Shown: one piece after another, positions 23,201 through 28,115 of the stretch | Layout of the letters: each line of letters starts with the position of its first letter | Position numbering within the stretch: position 1 is the stretch's first letter | Made by a program: the position numbers and the translations under genes | Notes under the pieces: model-generated | What the model was told of the DNA's origin: nothing | The model's database searches: none | What the model saw: the letters and a program-made list of their open reading frames with translations, nothing else | NCBI GenBank assembly: GCA_905201055.1 | Contig: CAJKMT010000014.1 | Location: 1 to 28,115 of the forward strand | Length of the DNA: 28,115 nucleotides | Direction of reading: 5' to 3' | From: an uncultured Sutterella sp. | GTDB taxonomy: Bacteria; Pseudomonadota; Gammaproteobacteria; Burkholderiales; Burkholderiaceae_F

Positions 23201-23423
23201 CTTCAATGCCGGAGAGCTGATCTTCAATGGGCGCTGCGATTGTACGCGCCAGAGTCTGGGCGTCTGCGCCTTCATAACTAGTAGAAATCGAAACCGACGG
23301 AGGCGAAATATCCGGATACTGCGACAGCGGCAGCACGCGCATGCAGACAAGCCCCGCGAGCACGATCAGAATCGACATCACAGAGGCGAAAATCGGTCGG
23401 CGGATACAAAATTGCGAAAGCAT
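20235..23423 (-). CDS. RND efflux pump inner-membrane transporter (AcrB/MexF-like, HAE1)
   Basis: The 1062-residue proton-driven pump of a tripartite multidrug exporter. It has the full RND layout: a first helix, a large periplasmic loop starting QYPDISPPSVSISTSYEGA, a second large loop after mid-protein, and 12 membrane helices. Proton-relay residues are Asp410-Asp411 in GIVVDDAIVVLENVER and Lys935 in GLSAKNAILIVEFA. Length is typical. CGGAG lies just before the ATG, and only 12 nt separate it from the upstream adaptor gene, so they form one operon. Substrates cannot be read from sequence. The C-terminal ~30 residues form an acidic and lysine-rich tail. Confidence 0.96.
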   Translation of the reverse strand: MLSQFCIRRPIFASVMSILIVLAGLVCMRVLPLSQYPDISPPSVSISTSYEGADAQTLARTIAAPIEDQLSGIEGLQYYTTSLRSNGDVRISCTFEVGIDPNDAMLEINNRVRTAERRLPEQVRQNGVTVRKRSEETLLMMALTSPDRSMNPTQMADYATLNIVDDLKRIPGVGDVSIFGNVQGAMRIWLNPDKMALLGVTVKDVENAVDIQNQQYAAGRVGAAPTTPDQQLFYTVTTEGQLLTAEEFGNITIRSDGPDGIIRMKDIARVEVGKRSYDSYNLLNSSPAITVAVYLQTGANAMSTAELVKARVAELAQHYPKGRITHTITDDTTIFVSASLNEVGKTLFEAGILVLLVVYLFLQSWRATLIPMIAVPVSLIGTMVGLWLFDFSLNTLTLFAMTLAIGIVVDDAIVVLENVERIMVAEGVSARTAAKRAMKEVAGALVAIVLVLSAVFVPVAFLGGMAGELYRQFAVTITISVAISGFVALTLTPALCAILLKPRTKDPAKFFQRFNLGLGRFTKLFQRWVGLALHHRVASGVVLVAVIAACWQMVQITPTSFVPREDQGVVRLSLSLPEGASQSRTERVSDELQKKMSQIEGVESVLTLTGFDTVANDTRQNAATFVLKLKLWDDRENTANDIVKILTQMAEEITEGRATASTPAPIRGLGSSGGFAGFLQSRESDDPQLLQEVADNFIVELQRSPLLTGLRHTGMAQSPMLAVKVDEAKAMSLGVSVSDIYDTMAAFMGSTYINDFTRNGKINRVIMQADAPYRMKPEDLGRSWVRNDAGEMIPMSTLVTWERTSGAETMSRMNGYLAARFMGEAVPGVSSGEAIAEVERIANEVLPEGYAIGWVAQAYQEKRLGASASTAFIFGIIVVFLILAAQYERWSLPIAVVLAVPFAALGALLATYCRGLSNDIYFQIGLLVLVGLSAKNAILIVEFAAQKLEQGKSVFDAALEAASLRLRPILMTSLAFVLGVVPLALATGPGAAARQSMGTGVLGGMLAATFIAIVFVPVYFTWFVSKNPVRREEDDDEAASPFLSHPEKAEEKPQEIKTEGKE

Positions 23424-23435
23424 CTCGGTCTCCGG

Positions 23436-24554
23436 CTACGGTTTTGCTGCCGCTTCGATTTTTTCAGAAGCAGCCTTCTGCTCGCCCCTTTCGGTCACAC
23501 GGATTCCTTCTCTGAGCCGCATGATCTGATCCGTAATCACCTTGTCACCCGGATTTAAGCCGCCCGTCACAATCCAATCAGTGCCTTCCCAGTTACCCAT
23601 GAGCACTCCGCGCTCACGCGCTACACCGTCTTGCATCACGTAGACCGAATAGGTTCCGTCGGACTTCTGGCGCACAATCCCCTGCGGCACCAAATAGGCA
23701 TCTTTATATTCACCCATCATGAGACGCACCTGGACGTATTGACCGGGCAGCAATTTATTGGTTTGCGGCAGCACCGCGCGCAGTCTGAGCGTGCCGCGGT
23801 CAGGATCGATCTGATTGCCGATGTAGTCAAGTTTGGCAGGGATAAATTCTGTCGTATCAGGAATAAAGACACGAACAAGATTGTCTTTTGTAAGTTCTGA
23901 ACCGGCAAGCGACTTGTCACCGATTGCAAAAGAGACGCGAAGAGTATCGGGCTGGGTGATCGTGGTCAAAAGCGTAGTGCCCGAAGTAATGAGTGAGCCG
24001 ATATTGACTTCGCTTTTGCCCGCAATGCCGTCAACGGGCGCGGGCACCATAGCGTGCGCGAGATCAATGGCGGCGTTTTGCTCCTGGGCCTGAGCCAGGG
24101 CCAATGCGCTTTTAGCCACTGCAAGCGCGCTCAGCGAATCATCATACTCCTGGCGGCTTACGGCGTTGACTTTAATGAGTTTGGAATTACGATCAGCATC
24201 ACGCAGTGCTTTAACCAGCTCAGCTCGAGCTTGACGGGTCTGCGCTTTAGCCTGACGAAGCTGCGCTTCATAGGGCTCTTTTTCAATCTCAAAAAGGGTT
24301 TCACCGGCTTTCACCGTTTCACCTTCTTTGAAATTAAGTTTTCTCAAAACACCGGAAACCTGTGCGCGCACTTCAACTTCTTCGGCGCCTTCCGTTTGCC
24401 CGAACGTATCCACCCAGCGAATCGCCGTGGTCGGCATCACGGTCATCGTGGACACTTCAACTGGCGGTCGCTCAACCGGCCCCTTTTTATCCCCGCAGGC
24501 ACTCAACAATGCACAGGCTGCAAGACTGACAATAAATACGGACTTCAAAGACAT
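23436..24554 (-). CDS. RND efflux periplasmic adaptor lipoprotein (AcrA/MexE-like)
   Basis: The 372-residue membrane-fusion protein linking the RND pump to an outer-membrane channel. The signal peptide ends in lipobox LSAC with Cys20 as the lipidation site, so it should be anchored to the inner membrane. The order is a lipoyl half-domain (EVRAQVSGVLRKLNFKEGE), an alpha-helical hairpin (~95-160, Ala/Gln/Arg-rich), a second lipoyl half (VPAPVDGIAGKSEVNIGSL), a beta-barrel and a membrane-proximal domain. It is first in the two-gene efflux operon. No outer-membrane channel gene is in the window. The ribosome binding site is weak, but the start is fixed by the signal peptide. Confidence 0.95.
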   Translation of the reverse strand: MSLKSVFIVSLAACALLSACGDKKGPVERPPVEVSTMTVMPTTAIRWVDTFGQTEGAEEVEVRAQVSGVLRKLNFKEGETVKAGETLFEIEKEPYEAQLRQAKAQTRQARAELVKALRDADRNSKLIKVNAVSRQEYDDSLSALAVAKSALALAQAQEQNAAIDLAHAMVPAPVDGIAGKSEVNIGSLITSGTTLLTTITQPDTLRVSFAIGDKSLAGSELTKDNLVRVFIPDTTEFIPAKLDYIGNQIDPDRGTLRLRAVLPQTNKLLPGQYVQVRLMMGEYKDAYLVPQGIVRQKSDGTYSVYVMQDGVARERGVLMGNWEGTDWIVTGGLNPGDKVITDQIMRLREGIRVTERGEQKAASEKIEAAAKP

Positions 24555-24646
24555 TCTTAAGAATTACTATCACTAACTGAACTAAGTAATGTTACCTTAA
24601 GATCTTTTTAAGCACATTAGGGCAAACACAGTCACAATCGTGATTT

Positions 24647-24684
24647 TTTGTAACATGCCTGACTGAAATTGACAAAAATTTCAG
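24647..24684 (-). promoter_or_regulatory. Efflux operon promoter with inverted repeat around the -35
   Basis: On the minus strand TTGTCA (24675-24670), a 17-nt spacer and TACAAA (24652-24647) make a sigma-70-like promoter, about 90 nt before the adaptor start. The -35 lies largely in the loop of an inverted repeat CTGAAAT/ATTTCAG (24663-24669 and 24678-24684). It may be an operator, or a weak terminator for dnaQ, which ends 8 nt away. A second inverted pair ATTACT/AGTAAT (24563-24568, 24585-24590) lies in the leader near the start codon. No TetR- or LysR-type regulator gene is adjacent. Confidence 0.4.
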
Positions 24685-24691
24685 AGTCGAT

Positions 24692-25408
24692 TTAATTCTG
24701 ATCGACCGCAGTATCCTCTTTCCAAACCAAGCCGCCCTTGCTTTCTTTATCGATCGCTTCAAGAGTTTTGACGTGTGCGGCGAGTTCCTCATCGTTTGCC
24801 TTGACCACGCGAAGGTGGGTGACATCGGGCATCGCAGGCAAACTCTTCATATCCACCGTAGAAATATCGAGCGACTCCTGCCCACGGGTCATCGCCAGAT
24901 ACACCTTAGCAAGGAGTTTGGCGTCAATCAAAGCGCCGTGCAGCGTGCGGTCGGTGTTGTTGATTCCGTAGGCAGCGCACAAGGCGTCCAAATTCACGCG
25001 CTGACCCGGTCTTAAGGTTTTTGCCAAAGGCAGTGTATCGAGCACGGCTTCACAATAGTCCGCAAGCGGCCCTTTACCGATGCGCTGCAATTCCATATCA
25101 AGATAAGACACGTCAAAAGCGGCATTGTGGATGATGAGCTGACTGCCTTTGATAAAGGCAAGAAAATCATCCACGATATCCTCAAAAAGAGGCTTGCCTT
25201 TGAGCTTATCCCAGGTGTAGCCGTGCACCTTTGCGGCCCCTTCTTCGACTTCGCGCTGCGGGTCCATCAGCTTGTAAAACGTTCTTTTTGTAATGGAGCG
25301 GCCGACAATTTCCACACAGCCGATGGAGATCAAGCGGTTGCCCGCAGCGATATCCATACCGGTCGTTTCCGTATCGAGTGCTACCTGACGGTTATATGTT
25401 TTGGGCAT
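24692..25408 (-). CDS. dnaQ: DNA polymerase III epsilon subunit, 3'-5' proofreading exonuclease
   Basis: The proofreading subunit of the replicative polymerase. The DEDDh exonuclease motifs are intact: LDTETTG with Asp12 and Glu14, HNAAFD with Asp99, and HGALIDAK with His157 and Asp162. Length of 238 residues fits bacterial epsilon, including the C-terminal tail that contacts the polymerase subunit. GAAGGA precedes the ATG by about 11 nt, and the gene follows rnhA by 20 nt on the same strand. The rnhA-dnaQ pairing is widely conserved in proteobacteria, in E. coli as divergent neighbours. Confidence 0.96.
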   Translation of the reverse strand: MPKTYNRQVALDTETTGMDIAAGNRLISIGCVEIVGRSITKRTFYKLMDPQREVEEGAAKVHGYTWDKLKGKPLFEDIVDDFLAFIKGSQLIIHNAAFDVSYLDMELQRIGKGPLADYCEAVLDTLPLAKTLRPGQRVNLDALCAAYGINNTDRTLHGALIDAKLLAKVYLAMTRGQESLDISTVDMKSLPAMPDVTHLRVVKANDEELAAHVKTLEAIDKESKGGLVWKEDTAVDQN

Positions 25409-25428
25409 CTCTGTACTTATCCTTCAGA

Positions 25429-25872
25429 TTATTTGTTACCGGGAACGCCGCGATTAGCAAGTTCATCGGCTTTTTCATTGCCGGGCTCACCCGCGTGGCC
25501 CTTAACCCACTTCCATTCAATATCGTGACTGGCAACCAACTCATCGAGCTTTTTCCAAAGCTCAACATTTTTTACAGGTTTTCCGGCTGCTGTTTTCCAC
25601 CCTCGACGCTTCCACTGGGGCATCCACTCTTGAATGCCGTTTTTCACATATTGACTGTCAAGGTGCAGCACCATGGGCACCGGGCGCTTGATCGCTGAAA
25701 GCGCCTCAATCACTGCCGTAAGTTCCATCTGATTGTTGGTGGTCTCAACTTCACCGCCGCAAAGCTCAAGCGTTCTTTCACCCCACACAAGGTATGCTCC
25801 CCAGCCGCCGGGACCGGGATTGCCCTTGCAGGCGCCGTCTGTCCAAATCTGTAATTTTCGATCTTTATTCAT
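25429..25872 (-). CDS. rnhA: Ribonuclease HI
   Basis: Removes RNA from RNA-DNA hybrids. The 147-residue protein aligns with E. coli RNase HI at a constant offset of two. Catalytic Asp12 (TDGACKGNPGPGGWG), Glu50 (TTNNQMELTAV), Asp72 (HLDSQYVKNGI), His126 (VKGHAGEPGNE) and Asp136 are all present, and the basic handle region WKRRGWKTAAGK is intact. It stands directly before dnaQ. Its upstream side now borders an AAA+ ATPase gene and a 32-bp repeat copy, so its original link to the methyltransferase gene has been separated. Confidence 0.97.
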   Translation of the reverse strand: MNKDRKLQIWTDGACKGNPGPGGWGAYLVWGERTLELCGGEVETTNNQMELTAVIEALSAIKRPVPMVLHLDSQYVKNGIQEWMPQWKRRGWKTAAGKPVKNVELWKKLDELVASHDIEWKWVKGHAGEPGNEKADELANRGVPGNK

Positions 25873-25884
25873 GCTATTTAATTT

Positions 25885-25916
25885 TTTACGTAATTTTACG
25901 TATGAAAATCAATCTC
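25885..25916. repeat. Left copy of 32-bp repeat bordering the ATPase gene at 25916-27166
   Basis: This 32-base stretch (starting TTTACGTAATTTTAC and ending AATCAATCTC) matches 27186-27217 at 27 of 32 positions in direct orientation. It lies between the rnhA start and the ATPase stop, touching the stop codon. Its right half also matches 27174-27194 in inverted orientation at 18 of 21 positions. Confidence 0.75.
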
Positions 25917-27166
25917 TATTCTAAGAGACCTTCCGGATTGAGCAAAAACTTCTTCAAATTGATATAGAAAATACCGTCGTCATCATAGCCTTGCTCGAGG
26001 CCATTTTTAACAATAATAATTTTTCTGAAGGCATCTTTAATCGCCAACAAAGAAGCCTTTTCCTGATCACGTTTTTGTTGATCAGGCAAACTTAACGCCG
26101 ATTGGACGTAATAACGGCGGCTGCCCAAATTGGCTACAAAATCCACCTCAAGCTGATAACTCAAGCTTCGGCCGTCAACCACTTGTCTTTTACTCACGCT
26201 GCCGACATCGACAGAAAAACCTCTTAACCGCAATTCGTTATAAACGATATTTTCCATTAAATGAGTTTCTTCCATTTGTCGGAAATTCAAGCGCGCATTT
26301 CTAAGACCCACATCCTCAAAATACAGCTTTGTGGGAGAACCGATATACTTTCTTCCCTTCACATCAAAGCGCTGCGCTTCACTGATTAAAAACGCTTCCT
26401 TAAGATGGTTGATGTAGGCGCGAACGGTATTGGGGCTGATGGATGATTTGAGCTTGCTTTTAAAAGTATCCGAAATTTTTGTAGGATTCGTGAGCGAACC
26501 GATTGATGAGGCAACGATGTTGACCACATCTTCTAATTCCTGATTTTTTAAAATGCCGTTGCGCTCGATAATGTCTCTCAGATAAGTTTGCTCAAAAAGC
26601 CTCTTCAGGAAAGCTGATTTCTGCTCCTCTTCCTGCATCAAAACAACCTGAGGCAAACCGCCGTACGTTGCATATTGCCGCCAGGCCTCCGAAATGTCCT
26701 CATTACAGACCTGCATGAACTCAGAAAAGGACAGCGGAAAAATATGAACTTCGTCTCCACGACCTCGAAATTCAGTCAAAACATCCGTCGAAAGAAATTT
26801 TGAATTGCTTCCCGTCACGTACAAATCGATATTTTTCCGATATAAAAAAGAATTTAAAACCTCGGAAAAATGATCCAGCATCTGAACCTCATCGAGCAAG
26901 ATGTAATACATCCGATCATCGATGATTCGCTCATTCAAATAGGTCATTAATTCTTCCGGATCCCGGTAACGACGATTTTCAAAACGATCCAACTGAAGAC
27001 CCAGAATATGGTCTGATGCGATCCCTTGATCCAAAAGGTATTGTTTGAAAATTTCAAAAAGCAAAAATGATTTTCCGCTGCGACGAATGCCGGTAATGAC
27101 TTTTACCATACCGTTATGCCTACGGGCAATCAGCCGCCGAAGATAATGGTCACGATGAATTAGCAT
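25916..27166 (-). CDS. AAA+ ATPase, DUF4143 family, with degenerate nuclease site
   Basis: A 416-residue ATPase related to the one at 18677-19891 but from a different branch. Walker A is GIRRSGKS (26-33), Walker B YYILLDEVQ (Asp92, Glu93), sensor VTGSNSKFLS, then FPLSFSEF, typical of the family. Residues ~210-265 form a helical winged-helix-like region. In the C-terminal domain Glu340 and Asp342 (LEVDFVA) remain, but the expected E-x-K is Gln355-Ser-Ala357 (YYVQSALSL), so nuclease activity is doubtful; this Q form is frequent in one DUF4143 subgroup. The gene sits between the methyltransferase and rnhA, which are neighbours in many proteobacteria, and is bordered by 32-bp repeats. It is AT-richer than both neighbours. 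No clear ribosome binding site is seen. Confidence 0.87.
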   Translation of the reverse strand: MLIHRDHYLRRLIARRHNGMVKVITGIRRSGKSFLLFEIFKQYLLDQGIASDHILGLQLDRFENRRYRDPEELMTYLNERIIDDRMYYILLDEVQMLDHFSEVLNSFLYRKNIDLYVTGSNSKFLSTDVLTEFRGRGDEVHIFPLSFSEFMQVCNEDISEAWRQYATYGGLPQVVLMQEEEQKSAFLKRLFEQTYLRDIIERNGILKNQELEDVVNIVASSIGSLTNPTKISDTFKSKLKSSISPNTVRAYINHLKEAFLISEAQRFDVKGRKYIGSPTKLYFEDVGLRNARLNFRQMEETHLMENIVYNELRLRGFSVDVGSVSKRQVVDGRSLSYQLEVDFVANLGSRRYYVQSALSLPDQQKRDQEKASLLAIKDAFRKIIIVKNGLEQGYDDDGIFYINLKKFLLNPEGLLE

Positions 27167-27173
27167 GATTTTT

Positions 27174-27217
27174 GAGATTGATTTATTTACGTAATTTTAC
27201 ACAGAATAATCAATCTC
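27174..27217. repeat. Right repeat copy with inverted-repeat ends, upstream of the ATPase gene
   Basis: Contains the direct-repeat copy (27186-27217) and is itself an imperfect palindrome. GAGATTGATT (27174-27183) and AATCAATCTC (27208-27217) are perfect 10-bp arms around TTACGTAA. It lies 8-51 nt upstream of the ATPase start and ends 2 nt before the methyltransferase stop. It could be the promoter/operator of the ATPase, a cassette boundary, or both. Confidence 0.7.
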
Positions 27218-27218
27218 G

Positions 27219-27959
27219 TTAAATCTCTTCAATCTGGTTTCGAGTCGCCACCGTCTGTCCGGTCCAATTCTTTTTCAAAATGACACCTTCCGGAATCAAC
27301 TTTCCGATCAAGCCCGGATTTTCTGTCTTCTTAATCGCACTTAACATGTAGGCGTTGGCAAGAGCCGGCCACCAACGATCACCCGCTTTCTCGCACCACC
27401 CCCAACGGGCAAGCCGCTGAGGATTATCACTTAAGCTCGGGCAATACACTCCGAACCGTCCCCGATCAACAACACCGTACTTCTGGCAAAAACCTTTGAC
27501 CTGCGAAACCGTGAGCGGTTCAAAATGACGATTGCCGCAATATGCCGTCAAACGGTGTTTTTTGCGAACCCACCAGGGTCCCCAGGGATTAAAGCTCAAA
27601 AGAATAAGACGCCCTTCGGGAGCGAGCACCCGAAAAACTTCCTGAAAAAAAGCTTTGGGGTTTTCGCACCACTCAAGCGCATGGGCACAAACCACGAGAT
27701 CAAATTCGCCCTCTCTGAAAGGCAGCGATTCATAAGACAGACAAACTTTCGCACAGTCCTGGGCGTTTTCCTCAACGGTATTTACACCCAAAAGTCGTGA
27801 CCCGTGGGAGGCGTTTCGCAAAAGCGTACCGAAAGGAGCACCCAGTTGCAGAGCGTTCTCACCCGTACAGTCAGACAAAAGTTTGTCGGTCTGTGAAGCT
27901 TCCCAGCGTCTTAAAAGCATACCGGGCGCAGTTGAAAAAAAGTCCTGAATCGTAGCCAT
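27219..27959 (-). CDS. SAM-dependent methyltransferase, YafS-like
   Basis: A 246-residue class I methyltransferase of the type that lies beside rnhA (yafS in E. coli). The SAM-binding motif I is modified (ALQLGAPFGTLL, residues 36-47). The post-motifs are clear: YESLPFREGEFDLVVCAH, the E-F-R-V-L-A-P-E-G stretch at 107-116, and LILLSFNPWGPWW. Substrate is unknown for this family. It would be first in an ancestral methyltransferase-rnhA-dnaQ unit now split by the ATPase gene. A promoter candidate lies 30-59 nt upstream. Confidence 0.88.
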   Translation of the reverse strand: MATIQDFFSTAPGMLLRRWEASQTDKLLSDCTGENALQLGAPFGTLLRNASHGSRLLGVNTVEENAQDCAKVCLSYESLPFREGEFDLVVCAHALEWCENPKAFFQEVFRVLAPEGRLILLSFNPWGPWWVRKKHRLTAYCGNRHFEPLTVSQVKGFCQKYGVVDRGRFGVYCPSLSDNPQRLARWGWCEKAGDRWWPALANAYMLSAIKKTENPGLIGKLIPEGVILKKNWTGQTVATRNQIEEI

Positions 27960-27988
27960 TACTTAAGATCAGTTTTTCTTTGACAAAA

Positions 27989-28018
27989 ATTATCCACCAA
28001 ATCTTCAGACATTAACAA
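27989..28018 (-). promoter_or_regulatory. Promoter candidate for the methyltransferase gene
   Basis: On the minus strand TTGTTA (28018-28013), an 18-nt spacer and GATAAT (27994-27989) resemble a sigma-70 promoter, with the -10 about 30 nt before the start codon. The -35 is only a partial match. Confidence 0.4.
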
Positions 28019-28071
28019 GAGAGAAGAGAGGTTCACGCACTCAATCCCAAATATGATCCTGTAAATAACTC

Positions 28072-28094
28072 GCGACTAAAGTCGCAAGCTTTTA
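28072..28094 (+). terminator. Possible terminator hairpin at the right edge
   Basis: GCGAC (28072-28076) and GTCGC (28081-28085) pair around TAAA; the stem may lengthen past one mismatch. It is followed by a T-rich stretch (CTTTTATTT). It could end an RNA or gene reading toward the right edge, but no plus-strand gene precedes it in the window, so the role is unclear. Confidence 0.25.
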
Positions 28095-28115
28095 TTTATC
28101 GTGATTGTTAGCAAT

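Noticed and set aside
1..28115. CRISPR arrays, tRNA, rRNA, integrase or transposase genes
   Set aside because: No regularly spaced direct repeats, no tRNA arm signatures, and no recombinase-like protein were seen. The repeats found are pairs or palindromes only.

Overview
The window reads as a chromosomal segment of a betaproteobacterium, probably Burkholderiales and most likely a Sutterella- or Parasutterella-like gut organism. This rests on the YafS-type methyltransferase/rnhA/dnaQ neighbourhood, [NiFe]-hydrogenase maturation genes, a large type V autotransporter and moderate base composition. The placement is inferred from gene content and not from a marker gene.

Layout, left to right. 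(1) Positions 1-1961: the end of hypD, then hypE, which mature the Fe(CN)2CO centre of [NiFe] hydrogenases. (2) 2052-3566, minus strand: a Fic-domain protein with its own inhibitory motif, converging on hypE across a cluster of hairpins. (3) 3567-4097: AT-rich, with a possible small membrane protein that looks interrupted and a promoter overlapped by an inverted repeat. (4) 4098-8537: a 1479-residue autotransporter, closed by a strong terminator. (5) 8821-17061: the most interesting part, a tightly packed plus-strand operon. It encodes a TagD/PepM-type cytidylyltransferase, a three-gene ABC importer of the 2-aminoethylphosphonate type, a membrane-anchored CDP-glycerol-glycerophosphotransferase-like enzyme broken at an A7 tract, and a 959-residue fusion of a YidC/Oxa1-like domain, a polytopic membrane segment and a sulfatase/phosphoglycerol-transferase-type domain. 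(6) 17158-19891, minus strand: two AAA+ ATPases with winged-helix and nuclease-like C-terminal domains, each preceded by a perfect DNA palindrome. (7) 20068-20135: an isolated 27-bp-arm inverted repeat. (8) 20235-24554, minus strand: an AcrA/AcrB-type RND efflux pair. (9) 24692-27959, minus strand: a methyltransferase, rnhA and dnaQ, with a third AAA+ ATPase gene inserted between methyltransferase and rnhA and bordered by 32-bp near-identical repeats.

How the parts may work together. The 8821-17061 operon can be read as uptake of a small phosphonate or phospho-alcohol, its activation with CTP, transfer by a PF04464-type enzyme, and a final envelope step outside the membrane by the YidC-like/sulfatase fusion. 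That would be a cell-surface phosphonate or phosphodiester modification pathway fed from outside. The gene content and packing are visible in the sequence; the pathway and substrate are inference. The three AAA+ genes look like independently acquired, AT-richer cassettes with their own palindromic control regions.
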